Positions 8,315 to 16,859 of a stretch of DNA of 39,179 bases are shown piece by piece. The notes beneath the pieces were generated by a model that was not told where the DNA came from, did no database searches, and saw nothing but the letters and a program-made list of their open reading frames with translations. Numbering within the stretch: the stretch's first letter is position 1; every line of letters starts with the position of its first letter. Origin of the DNA: Oscillospiraceae bacterium. GTDB lineage: Bacteria; Bacillota; Clostridia; Oscillospirales; Butyricicoccaceae. The position numbers and the translations under genes are program-made. The stretch covers positions 1-39,179 of the forward strand of contig SVKW01000003.1 of NCBI GenBank assembly GCA_015068285.1, given 5' to 3'.

Positions 8315-9252
8315 TGACAGTATTTTTATCAACACTCAACCAGATGGCGTTTCTCGTTCTGCTCATTGGTATCGGCTATGTCATCGTCAAGACAAAGGCT
8401 GTGCCAAGTGACGGGGCAAGCCTGCTGTCAAAACTGGAAAATAATGTATTTATCCCAGCCCTCGTCCTCGGCACATTTATGGAAAACTTCACTCTCGAGC
8501 GCTTTGGCACAGCAGGGCAGTATCTCCTTGTCGGCTTAGTCGTAATTCTCATCACAATGCCGATAGCCGTCTTTGCAGCGAAAAAATGCCATAAGGACGA
8601 ATATATTCAGAAAATCTACACCTACGGTCTGGCATTTTCCAACTTCGGCTTTATGGGCAATGCCGTTGTGGGCGCCCTTTTCCCTGATATTTTCATGGAA
8701 TACCTGATTTTCGTCCTGCCGTTCTGGACATTTATCTATGTCTGGGGCGTGCCGACACTTCTCATTCCTGTGAAAGACGAAGGCAAATCAAAGCTTGCAG
8801 GGCTGAAAAATCTAATAAATCCGATGTTTATTTCAATGATAATCGGTATGATAGTCGGCATAATCAATATTCCGCTGCCGGGATTTCTCACTTCGGCAGT
8901 TTCCTCTCTCGGCTCCTGTATGTCGCCGCTGGCAATGCTGCTGACAGGCATGACAGTTGCCAAGCTTGACATTAAAAAGACTTTAGCCGACAAATCCATC
9001 TACCTCGTCTCGGCAATCAGACTTCTTATAATTCCAGTAATTTCCATATTTATATTGAAGTTCATCCCGATGAGCTATGGCCTCAAACTCTGCACAGTCT
9101 GCTCGCTGGCAATGCCGCTGGGGCTTAATACAATAGTGGTCCCAAGTGCCTACGGAAAAGATACATCTGTCGCCGCCGGCATGGCGCTCGTCTCCCATGT
9201 GGCATCCTGCCTCACAATTCCGCTCATCTTCATGCTGTTTGAAATTATATAA
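8314..9252 (+). CDS. AEC (auxin efflux carrier) family transporter
   Basis: 10-TM-like protein; 'NNVFIPALVLGTFMENF', 'GLAFSNFGFMGNAVVGALFP', 'AMPLGLNTIVVPSAYGKD'; start set to ATG 8314 in a TAATG overlap with the upstream stop. Confidence 0.85.
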   Translation: MTVFLSTLNQMAFLVLLIGIGYVIVKTKAVPSDGASLLSKLENNVFIPALVLGTFMENFTLERFGTAGQYLLVGLVVILITMPIAVFAAKKCHKDEYIQKIYTYGLAFSNFGFMGNAVVGALFPDIFMEYLIFVLPFWTFIYVWGVPTLLIPVKDEGKSKLAGLKNLINPMFISMIIGMIVGIINIPLPGFLTSAVSSLGSCMSPLAMLLTGMTVAKLDIKKTLADKSIYLVSAIRLLIIPVISIFILKFIPMSYGLKLCTVCSLAMPLGLNTIVVPSAYGKDTSVAAGMALVSHVASCLTIPLIFMLFEII

Positions 9253-9266
9253 CTTCTCACCCGTTT

Positions 9267-9319
9267 AGCCTCCCTTTGGTAAAGGGAGGGGGACCATCCG
9301 TAGGATGGTGGAGGGATCG
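9267..9319 (+). repeat. Intergenic structured repeat, family A (GGACC..GGTGGAGGGAT subtype)
   Basis: AGCCTCCCTTTGGTAAAGGGAGGGGGACCATCCGTAGGATGGTGGAGGGATCG. Confidence 0.8.
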
Positions 9320-9366
9320 AGAAAGCATAAAAAAGAAGCTTTCACTAATTCTAAAAGCCTCTCCAA

Positions 9367-9395
9367 GTAGGGGCGGGTTTCCGCGCCCGCCCGCA
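9367..9395 (+). repeat. Family B structured repeat
   Basis: GTAGGGGCGGGTTTCCGCGCCCGCCCGCA; stem GGGCGGG/CCCGCCC. Confidence 0.8.
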
Positions 9396-9399
9396 CTAT

Positions 9400-9490
9400 C
9401 AAATGCGCCGCAGACACCGAAATGTTCCGCAGGAACAATTCATGATATGAAGTATCAATTCATTCTTCATGTCGCAAGACAATTCATCAT
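9400..9490 (+). repeat. Trailing units of a composite repeat: AAATGCGCCGCAGACACC, GTTCCGCAGGAAC hairpin, and an AATTCAT-rich segment
   Basis: AAATGCGCCGCAG(A/G)CACC recurs at 32866-32883; multiple AATTCAT words between 9437 and 9490. Confidence 0.5.
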
Positions 9491-9491
9491 C

Positions 9492-9519
9492 AAAAAAGCT
9501 CTCCAAACGGAGAGCTTTT
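9492..9519 (-). terminator. Rho-independent terminator for dehydrogenase gene
   Basis: AAAAAAGCTCTCC-aaac-GGAGAGCTTTT. Confidence 0.8.
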
Positions 9520-9534
9520 CCTATCTTCATTTAT

Positions 9535-10596
9535 TTACTTCAGCTTTGCAATAACAGCTGCGCCGACTTCCGATGTTTTGGCAGTACCGCCCATATCAGG
9601 AGTGAGGAACTGTTTTTCCACCATAACAGCCTCGATAGCATCGAGAACCTTCTTGCCCCATTCTGTATAGCCGAAATGGTCGAGCATCTGGCTGACAGAC
9701 CAGATGGAAGCGAGAGGGTTGGAAACTTCCTGACCTGCAATGTCAGGAGCAGAGCCGTGGATAGGCTCAAACATAGATGGGAACTTGCCTTCAGGGTTGA
9801 TATTTGCCCCGGCAGCCAAACCCATACCGCCCGAAATAGCCGCGCCAAGGTCTGTGAGAATATCGCCGAAAAGGTTGGAAGTTACAACAACTTCAAAACG
9901 CTTAGGGTCCTTTACGAAGAACATACTTGCCGCGTCAACGAGAAGGTGATGAGTCTTAACTTCAGGGTATTCCTGCGCAACCTCATTGAAAACCTTATCC
10001 CAGAAAACCATGGAATAGTTGAGAGCATTGCCCTTGCTGATGCTTGTCAGGCTCTTGCCTTCCTTCTTTGCAAGCTCAAAAGCATAGCGGATAATTCTTT
10101 CTGTGCCTTTGCGTGAGAAAACACCTGTCTGGAGAACAACTTCATTTGGCTGACCTTTATAAAGCCAGTCGCCTGCGCCTGCATATTCGCCTTCGCTGTT
10201 TTCACGAATGACTATCATGTCAATGTCCTCCTCCTTCACATCCTTGAGCGGACAAGGAGCGCCCTTGAGAAGCTTTACAGGGCGGAGGTTTACATACTGG
10301 TCAAAATCGTGGCGGATTTTGAGCAATAAATCCCAGAGGGAGATATGGTCAGGCACGCCAGGGTAGCCGACAGCGCCAAGATAGATAGCGTCAAACTTTG
10401 AAAGAATTTCAATGCCGTCGTCAGGCATCATCTTGCCGTTTTTGAGGTAGTATTCACAGCCCCAAGGGAAGTGTTCAAACTCAAAATTGATATTTTCATC
10501 AAGGGATGCGATGTGCTGCAGCACCTTCACACCCTCGGATATAACTTCAGGACCAATGCCGTCGCCGGCAATAACAGCAATTTTATGGTTATTCAT
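9535..10596 (-). CDS. Isocitrate/isopropylmalate dehydrogenase family; likely tartrate/D-malate dehydrogenase type
   Basis: 353 aa; 'IAVIAGDGIGPEV', 'VPDHISLWDLLLKIRHDFDQYVNLRPVKLL', 'MFEPIHGSAPDIAGQ'. Confidence 0.88.
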   Translation of the reverse strand: MNNHKIAVIAGDGIGPEVISEGVKVLQHIASLDENINFEFEHFPWGCEYYLKNGKMMPDDGIEILSKFDAIYLGAVGYPGVPDHISLWDLLLKIRHDFDQYVNLRPVKLLKGAPCPLKDVKEEDIDMIVIRENSEGEYAGAGDWLYKGQPNEVVLQTGVFSRKGTERIIRYAFELAKKEGKSLTSISKGNALNYSMVFWDKVFNEVAQEYPEVKTHHLLVDAASMFFVKDPKRFEVVVTSNLFGDILTDLGAAISGGMGLAAGANINPEGKFPSMFEPIHGSAPDIAGQEVSNPLASIWSVSQMLDHFGYTEWGKKVLDAIEAVMVEKQFLTPDMGGTAKTSEVGAAVIAKLK

Positions 10597-10686
10597 AAGC
10601 TTTTCCTTTCATAAACTGATTTATGATTAAAGTGTAGCACTTTGAATGGGGAATGTCAACAAAAATCCCCTCGTCTCCCTTTTAAT

Positions 10687-10728
10687 AGCCTCGCCCTCTT
10701 CAGAGGGAGAGGTGGCAGCCGTATGAGG
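10687..10728 (+). repeat. Family A repeat lacking the second stem (internally shortened)
   Basis: AGCCTCGCCCTCTTCAGAGGGAGAGGTGGCAGCCGTATGAGG. Confidence 0.7.
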
Positions 10729-10772
10729 ATATCAAAGTATATAACGATTAGCACACAATAAATAAAAAATAT

Positions 10773-10961
10773 TTATTCAGATTCAGCAAGATAAGTTATC
10801 AACAAAACAATTAAGAAAAGCGGTAAACTTATAATGCTTACAGTAACTTGTGAATTGGATATTAGCGCGAATAATAAACCAGATACGGTTATAATTATTT
10901 GAATTATAATGTAGAACTTAAACGCTTTCTTTAGCGCACGGGAAAAACGCGATTCATTCAT
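10773..10961 (-). CDS. Small (62 aa) predicted membrane protein
   Basis: RBS 'aaggaggttattt' before ATG; two hydrophobic helices 'FYIIIQIIITVSGLLFALI' and 'VSIISLPLFLIVLLITYLA'. Confidence 0.6.
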   Translation of the reverse strand: MNESRFSRALKKAFKFYIIIQIIITVSGLLFALISNSQVTVSIISLPLFLIVLLITYLAESE

Positions 10962-11002
10962 AAATAACCTCCTTGTATATACATAAGAGTTTTATTAAAT
11001 TC

Positions 11003-11395
11003 TTACATTCTATCCTCAATAATCTTCCTCAGTATTTCCTCATCGGCAGGGCAGAAGTCAAACTGCCCAATCTCACTTGCCGTAATCCACCTGATATCAT
11101 TATGCTCCAGTAATTTCGGCTCGCCCTCTTTAATTATGCTATTATATAATGTAAGGCGGACGGTGATATCGGGATATTCGTGCACAAGCTCCATATAAAT
11201 ATCCTGTGGCTCAACGATTATATCCAGCTCCTCCTTGCACTCGCGAATGAGAGCATCAGTCTTGCTTTCGCCCTTTTCTACCTTGCCGCCTACAAATTCC
11301 CAGAGCAAAGCCTGGGCTTTATTGGCAGGGCGCTGACATATCATAAACCTGTCGCCATCCCACACAAGGGCGGCAACAACATTGGTAATTTCCAT
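11003..11395 (-). CDS. Nudix hydrolase, MutT (8-oxo-dGTP)-like
   Basis: Nudix box 'GGKVEKGESKTDALIRECKEEL'; TAATG overlap with upstream aminotransferase gene. Confidence 0.9.
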   Translation of the reverse strand: MEITNVVAALVWDGDRFMICQRPANKAQALLWEFVGGKVEKGESKTDALIRECKEELDIIVEPQDIYMELVHEYPDITVRLTLYNSIIKEGEPKLLEHNDIRWITASEIGQFDFCPADEEILRKIIEDRM

Positions 11396-12546
11396 TATTT
11401 TACATACTCCTCATAGTACTGACGGGCGTATTTCAAGGCAGTATCCACATCTTCTTCGTTGGAGAAAATGCCCAGCGAAAGACGGACAAAGCCGAGGTCC
11501 ATCTTGCTTATGGCAATATTTCTCTCGCCAAACCACGCCTTCATGTGGGCAAGGTCAGGCACAACGACAGAGTTTATGCCGGCGCGCTCGTCAGGGTTTG
11601 CAGGAGTTGCCACATGGTAGCCGATTTCACGCAGGCCGTCATTCATCTTCTGGGAAAGCACAGCCACATGAGCGGCAATATTTTCAACGCCAACCTCAAG
11701 AATGAATTTCAAAGCCGCGCGCAATGTGTAAATACCGGGGTAATTCAGATTGGAAAGCTCAAATTTTCTCGCATTCAGCTCATCTTTGAGAGTATTCGTC
11801 CAGCTTTCGCGGTCGAAAGAGCGGACACCCGACGAGCCGGCATACTGAGGCTTAAGCAGCTTCATAAGCTCAGGCGCAATATACAATAAACCCACACCTG
11901 TCACGGAAAGCAGATTCTTGTGTGCGCCCGAAGCCACAGCATCAATGCCCCAGTTTTTCGCATCAAGGGGAATGAGCCCAAGGCTCTGAATTGCATCGAC
12001 AACTAAAAACGCTCCGTTTTTATGGCATATTTCAGCAAGAGCCTTGATGTCGCATTTGTAGCCTGTAGGCGCCTGCACATGGCTGATTGCCACGATTTTT
12101 GTGTTCTTGTCAATATATTTTTCGATAATATCAGGGGAAAGACGGTGATTTTCCGATTTTGCAATACGCACCTCGACGCCCTTTTCCTTGAGCGCCAGCC
12201 ATGGCATCACATTTGATATATGCTCGTCTGTATTGATAACCACATTGTCGCCCTTTTCAAATGGGAAAGACTGGGAAATAATATTCAAGCCCTCCACAGT
12301 ATTTTTGGTGATTGCAATATGGTCGGGGCAGACACCGCCTAAAAGCCGAGCCGAAAGCGCGCGCACCTCATCAGCCGCCTCATTCCACTGGCGTTTGCCT
12401 TCAAGAATGCCATTGAAATTTTCCTCAAAATATAAATCCATAGCCTCTTTCGCAATCGTACAGCCGCCGTTAGACAGCCCTGCCTCAAGATAAACCTTCT
12501 TTGAGCAGACAGGGAAGAGAGCTCTTATTTTATCGTGGTCCTTCAT
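11395..12546 (-). CDS. Class V aminotransferase (cysteine desulfurase-like)
   Basis: 'AITKNTVEGLNIISQSFPFEKGDNVVIN', 'FLVVDAIQSLGLIPLDAKNWGIDAVASGAHKNLLS' (PLP lysine context); start set at 12546 with GGAGG RBS. Confidence 0.88.
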   Translation of the reverse strand: MKDHDKIRALFPVCSKKVYLEAGLSNGGCTIAKEAMDLYFEENFNGILEGKRQWNEAADEVRALSARLLGGVCPDHIAITKNTVEGLNIISQSFPFEKGDNVVINTDEHISNVMPWLALKEKGVEVRIAKSENHRLSPDIIEKYIDKNTKIVAISHVQAPTGYKCDIKALAEICHKNGAFLVVDAIQSLGLIPLDAKNWGIDAVASGAHKNLLSVTGVGLLYIAPELMKLLKPQYAGSSGVRSFDRESWTNTLKDELNARKFELSNLNYPGIYTLRAALKFILEVGVENIAAHVAVLSQKMNDGLREIGYHVATPANPDERAGINSVVVPDLAHMKAWFGERNIAISKMDLGFVRLSLGIFSNEEDVDTALKYARQYYEEYVK

Positions 12547-12579
12547 AAAATTACCTCCGTAAAGATTTCTTATGGTAAA

Positions 12580-12608
12580 ATCATAGCACAAGCCGACACC
12601 ATTTACAA
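12580..12608 (-). promoter_or_regulatory. Promoter TTGTAA-17-TATGAT (minus strand) for aminotransferase/Nudix operon
   Basis: On + strand ATCATA 12580-12585 and TTACAA 12603-12608, 17-nt spacer. Confidence 0.5.
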
Positions 12609-12657
12609 TAATTTGTGACAAAAAACTTAAAATCAGCTTAAAAAGGCAAAAAAATTC

Positions 12658-12686
12658 TTGCAGTATTAACAAAGCTTTGGTATAAT
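12658..12686 (+). promoter_or_regulatory. Promoter TTGCAG-17-TATAAT, divergent, for the zinc-ribbon/PAP2/CDP-alcohol operon
   Basis: TTGCAG 12658-12663, 17-nt spacer, TATAAT 12681-12686. Confidence 0.55.
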
Positions 12687-12783
12687 CCTTACTATATAGA
12701 AAAAAGCCACAATTTCGTCACACATTATTTAAACTTTAGTGTTATTATTATATTGGATAAAAATAGCACAAGAAGGAAAAATA

Positions 12784-13200
12784 ATGAAAAACTGGCTTAC
12801 AAAACTGGCACAAAAAATCAATCAATTCATGTACGGAAGATACGGCACCGACAAGCTGAATATGTTTCTGCTGACGCTGTCCATAATATTGGTCTTTCTT
12901 TCGTACTTCCCGAAAATGGGTATCTGTTCGCTTATCGCATATATTTTCGTGATATGGGCGCTGTTCAGAAGCCTTTCGAAAAATCTCCACAAAAGACGCC
13001 TCGAGCTTTATAAATATGAGGAGATAAAAAGAGATTTCACGGGCAGAATAAGCCTCATAAAGCAGATATGGCAGAACAGAAAGACCCACAAATATTTCAG
13101 ATGCAAAAACTGCGGCAACATTTTCCGTGTCCCTAAAGGCAAGGGCAAAATAGAAGTTACCTGCCCGAAATGCAAAACGAAATCCATCCGCAAGTCGTAG
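12784..13200 (+). CDS. Small membrane protein with C-terminal zinc ribbon
   Basis: Two TM helices, then 'FRCKNCGNIFRVPKGKGKIEVTCPKCKTKS' (CxxC...CxxC); start at ATG 12784 after 'gaaggaaaaata'. Confidence 0.75.
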   Translation: MKNWLTKLAQKINQFMYGRYGTDKLNMFLLTLSIILVFLSYFPKMGICSLIAYIFVIWALFRSLSKNLHKRRLELYKYEEIKRDFTGRISLIKQIWQNRKTHKYFRCKNCGNIFRVPKGKGKIEVTCPKCKTKSIRKS

Positions 13201-13222
13201 CATCATCTTAAAAGGTAGGACT

Positions 13223-13894
13223 ATGAAGCCAAAAGTTGACTACAGTAAATTCAAACTGAGCAAGCTGAACACTATCGAATACAAGCATCTTAAGCTGCTT
13301 GCTTTCTGGCCGATATACGGCGTATTTTTCTACGCTCTCGAGCGGTTTATCATCGCGCCATACTATTACCCCATTTACTGCGGCATGGACGATATGATCC
13401 CCTTCAACGAATGGTTTGTAATCCCGTACCTTTTCTGGTATGTATTCCTCATCGGAATGCACATCTATACCCTTATGTACGATGTGGAAAACTTTAAAAA
13501 AATGATGCGTTTCATCATAATAACATACACGGCGGCTCTCGTTATATACGCAGTATTCCCGAATTGCCAGCAGCTTCGTCCTCCTGTCTTTGAAAGGGAA
13601 AACCTGCTGACAAAAATGATGAGTGTCCTATATGCCATCGACACCAACACCAATGTCTGCCCGTCAATTCATGTCATCGGCTCACTTGCCGTACTTTCGA
13701 CAGCTCTCAGACTGAAAGGCATAAAAAGTGTATCGGTTATCTGGTTTGTGGTGACAGCATTTTTTATCAGCATTTCCACAGTTTTTCTCAAACAACACTC
13801 AATTATCGACATATTCGCCGCCCTGCCTATCTGCATTTTAGCCGATTTAATATGCTGGGGCTGGAAAAATAATAAAAAAGAAAGAGTAAAATAA
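13223..13894 (+). CDS. PAP2 superfamily membrane phosphatase
   Basis: 6-TM-like; 'CPSIHVIGSLAVLSTAL' and 'STVFLKQHSIIDIFAALPI' match PAP2 motifs. Confidence 0.8.
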   Translation: MKPKVDYSKFKLSKLNTIEYKHLKLLAFWPIYGVFFYALERFIIAPYYYPIYCGMDDMIPFNEWFVIPYLFWYVFLIGMHIYTLMYDVENFKKMMRFIIITYTAALVIYAVFPNCQQLRPPVFERENLLTKMMSVLYAIDTNTNVCPSIHVIGSLAVLSTALRLKGIKSVSVIWFVVTAFFISISTVFLKQHSIIDIFAALPICILADLICWGWKNNKKERVK

Positions 13895-14451
13895 TGCGCA
13901 ATATTTTCAAAAAAGATCAGATATTGACAATTCCAAACCTGCTCAGCCTTGCACGCCTTGCAATGATTCCGCTGATTATATGGCTGTATGCCGTAAAGCA
14001 GAATTATTCTATGGCGCTGTTTATGCTGTTTGTTTCATGGCTGACAGATGTTGCCGATGGTTTTATTGCGAGACATTTCAATATGACCTCCGATTTCGGC
14101 AAGATTTTTGACCCTGTCGCCGATAAGCTGACCCAGGCGGCAATGCTTTTCTGCCTTGCAATAAGATACAGACGAATGAAATATCTCATCGGCATTTTTG
14201 CCGTAAAGGAGATTATAATGAGCACTATGGGGCTTTTCGCCATACACAAAACCGATGAAATCAGAGGCGCCGTATGGTCGGGCAAAATCAACACAGGTCT
14301 TATCTATCTCACGATAGGTCTGCTGATAATCATGCCTAATATGGACATCCGCTACGCCAACGGACTTATCAGCATTTGCTGCTTCTCAATGATAGTTTCA
14401 GGCGGACATTACGTCAAAAACTACCTCGAAACCCTCGGATCCGATAAATAA
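13894..14451 (+). CDS. CDP-alcohol phosphatidyltransferase (PgsA-like)
   Basis: 'DVADGFIARHFNMTSDFGKIFDPVADK' fits DxxDGxxAR...GxxxDxxxD; TAATG overlap with PAP2 gene. Confidence 0.92.
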   Translation: MRNIFKKDQILTIPNLLSLARLAMIPLIIWLYAVKQNYSMALFMLFVSWLTDVADGFIARHFNMTSDFGKIFDPVADKLTQAAMLFCLAIRYRRMKYLIGIFAVKEIIMSTMGLFAIHKTDEIRGAVWSGKINTGLIYLTIGLLIIMPNMDIRYANGLISICCFSMIVSGGHYVKNYLETLGSDK

Positions 14452-14481
14452 TAAAAGCCACCCATAGCGGTGGCTTTTTTA
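14452..14481 (+). terminator. Rho-independent terminator
   Basis: AAAAGCCACC-catagc-GGTGGCTTTTTT. Confidence 0.85.
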
Positions 14482-14534
14482 TGGCTTGACATCGGGAATA
14501 CGGTGGGATAAAATTAAATAAAGAGGTGATATTT

Positions 14535-15047
14535 ATGGTGCTGATAATAACAGGAGCTTCCCACACAGGCAAAACAGCCCTCGCACAGAAATTGCTTGAA
14601 AAATACAGCATCCCATATCTTTCGATAGACCATATCAAAATGGGGCTTATCCGCAGCGGCATCACAGAGCTGACGCCCGAAAGCGAAGATGAAAAGCTGA
14701 CAGCGTTTTTGTGGCCAATCATCAGAGAGATTATCAAGACTGCCATCGAAAACAGCCAGAATCTCATAGTGGAAGGCTGTTATGTCCCATTTGACTGGCA
14801 GAAAGATTTAGATGAGCTATATCTCGAAAATATAAAATACCTCTGCCTTGTTATGAGTGAGAATTACATAAAAACTCATTTTGACGATATTAAAACCTAT
14901 GAAAATATAATTGAACATCGACTTTACGACGATTTCACCATGGAAAATGCCCTTGAAGAAAATGCGTATTACATGGAAAAATGCCGTCAGCATAATATAA
15001 AACCACTGATTATCGACGAAAAATATGAGATAAATATTGAATTATAA
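14535..15047 (+). CDS. P-loop NTPase / small kinase-like protein
   Basis: Walker A-like 'IITGASHTGKTALAQKLLEKY'; start set to ATG 14535 after RBS 'agaggtg'. Confidence 0.7.
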   Translation: MVLIITGASHTGKTALAQKLLEKYSIPYLSIDHIKMGLIRSGITELTPESEDEKLTAFLWPIIREIIKTAIENSQNLIVEGCYVPFDWQKDLDELYLENIKYLCLVMSENYIKTHFDDIKTYENIIEHRLYDDFTMENALEENAYYMEKCRQHNIKPLIIDEKYEINIEL

Positions 15048-15059
15048 AGGAGAATCGCC

Positions 15060-15635
15060 ATGACAAAAGTATATTTTATCCGCCATGCAGAGCCCGATTA
15101 TAATGACCTTGATGCCGTTAACCGTGCGCTTACAGAAAAGGGCAGAGGAGACACATACCATGTGGCGAATTTCCTTAAAGACAAGGAAATCTCCGCCGTT
15201 TTGTCCAGCCCGTACCAGCGCTCTTACGATACAGTCGCCAATTTCGCAAAACAGATGGGCATGGAGGTTGAAACTGTCTACGACCTTCGCGAGCGCAAAA
15301 TCTGTGATACTTATGTGGACGATTTCCCTGGCTTTGCCGAAGCTCAGTGGGCGGATTTCGATTATAAGCTTGAAACAGGTGAAAGCCTGAGAGAGGTGCA
15401 GGACAGGAATACAAATGCCCTCAAAGATATTTTAAAACGTTACGAAGGAAAGAATATCGCCATCGGCACCCACGGCACAGCTCTTTCAACCATAGTCAAT
15501 TACTACGATAAGTCCTTTGGCTATGAGGACTTTATGAAGATACGCAGAGTGCTTCCGTGGATAGTGGTTATGACCTTTGAAAACAGTGAGTGTAAAGGCA
15601 TAGACCAGTACAGATTAAACTGGGAAAAGATGTAA
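15060..15635 (+). CDS. Histidine phosphatase (phosphoglycerate mutase-like) family protein
   Basis: 'VYFIRHAEPDY' RHG-type motif, 'SSPYQRSYDTVANFA', 'IAIGTHGTALSTIV'. Confidence 0.88.
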   Translation: MTKVYFIRHAEPDYNDLDAVNRALTEKGRGDTYHVANFLKDKEISAVLSSPYQRSYDTVANFAKQMGMEVETVYDLRERKICDTYVDDFPGFAEAQWADFDYKLETGESLREVQDRNTNALKDILKRYEGKNIAIGTHGTALSTIVNYYDKSFGYEDFMKIRRVLPWIVVMTFENSECKGIDQYRLNWEKM

Positions 15636-15646
15636 TTCCTTGTTAT

Positions 15647-15695
15647 AGCCTCCCCTGTGTAAGGGATAGAAGCTGTTTGACAGACTTCCCCCTTT
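15647..15695 (+). repeat. Family A repeat, degenerate copy
   Basis: AGCCTCCCCTGTGTAAGGGATAGAAGCTGTTTGACAGACTTCCCCCTTT. Confidence 0.45.
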
Positions 15696-15699
15696 TTAT

Positions 15700-15753
15700 A
15701 GCCTCGCCCCATTTATGGGGAGAGGTGGCTGCCGTAAGGCAGACGGAGAGGGG
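15700..15753 (+). repeat. Intergenic structured repeat, family A
   Basis: AGCCTCGCCCCATTTATGGGGAGAGGTGGCTGCCGTAAGGCAGACGGAGAGGGG. Confidence 0.85.
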
Positions 15754-15763
15754 AAAAATAACA

Positions 15764-15793
15764 AAAGGCAGTCCAGAACGGACTGCCTTTTTC
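15764..15793. terminator. Bidirectional terminator between convergent genes
   Basis: AAAAGGCAGTCC-agaac-GGACTGCCTTTTT. Confidence 0.8.
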
Positions 15794-15810
15794 TATACAT
15801 ATTATATATA

Positions 15811-16524
15811 TTACGCGTGAATTTCTTTATGCTGCACCCAGAAAGCGCCGCTCGGCTTGATAGCCAGAATGTCGATAGGGCCGCCAACAGTCTTGCTTCT
15901 GTTCTGGAAAGCTATGGTTTTCGCCGTCACATCAACGGCATATTTGGCAAAATCGACCGCATCTTGCAGAGTAAAGAAGGCAAAGCCCATGGAATAATCC
16001 TTCAGGTCGATATAATTTCCGTCACTCGTCTTGATAGCCACAGTATTGAGCAGACGGACAAGAATTTCTGTTTCGCCGTCCCATGTTGCGCTGGCATTTT
16101 CGGTATTTTTGCGTGTGATGCTCTTTGCAGGCACATTCACGCGATGCACGTGAGCCGTCATATCCCCCTTGTCATAGCCTGCAACGATAAACTTTGCATC
16201 TGGCACAGGGTCAAATTTGCCAAAATAATCGATAAGCTTCTGGGAAACCTCCTCGACAGAAGTCTTTTCCTTGACATTTTTGGCGATAAAATCCTCAATA
16301 TAAATGGAAATCGGTCGGTTTTTTATGCTGGAAGCCCCCGAAGTTGAAAGCCCGATGGTGGAATTGCACATAAAAGTCTTATATGTGGTGTCGGTGCTCT
16401 GTATGCCGTAGTTTTTCAGCGCACCCTTGCCGTTTGGATTTGGCTCATAAGTTGTATATGTAATACGGCTGTCGCTGGCCATAACAATTCCTTCGTGGGT
16501 GTAAACTGTGATAATAAATGACAT
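15811..16524 (-). CDS. Proteasome beta-fold Ntn hydrolase-like protein with predicted N-terminal Ser
   Basis: 'MSFIITVYTHEGIVMASDSRIT' aligns without gaps to the proteasome/HslV N-terminal strand and ADSR motif; 'TTYKTFMCNSTIGLSTSG' fits the catalytic Lys region; C-terminal 'SKTVGGPIDILAI'. Confidence 0.7.
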   Translation of the reverse strand: MSFIITVYTHEGIVMASDSRITYTTYEPNPNGKGALKNYGIQSTDTTYKTFMCNSTIGLSTSGASSIKNRPISIYIEDFIAKNVKEKTSVEEVSQKLIDYFGKFDPVPDAKFIVAGYDKGDMTAHVHRVNVPAKSITRKNTENASATWDGETEILVRLLNTVAIKTSDGNYIDLKDYSMGFAFFTLQDAVDFAKYAVDVTAKTIAFQNRSKTVGGPIDILAIKPSGAFWVQHKEIHA

Positions 16525-16859
16525 AATGTTTTCCTCGCGTATGAACTAATATAAATGTAATTATACCATATACAACTATATAATACAGCAATTATTGAGA
16601 AAAGCAATATTGTATACCTATCTTTATAGGTAAAATATTTATAGTTAAAATCAATAAAATACAGGCGTATTTATTGTGAAAACTGAACAAGTAAATAAAT
16701 TGTGTCTTAATATTGGAAAAATTTGCTGCGATGGCAGAGGCTTTATTTGATTTATATATAAAGCATACATTATGGGTTGATTTTTGTACAGTATTGTGTT
16801 ATCTTCGTCAAGGTTTGAAAACCACAACAAAATAATTTAAGAAAGTGAGAAACACACCA

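Noticed and set aside
16575-16859. Possible riboswitch in the long leader of the SBP gene
   Set aside because: AT-rich with no conserved aptamer-like core or terminator/antiterminator that I could recognise; a promoter could not be placed with confidence.
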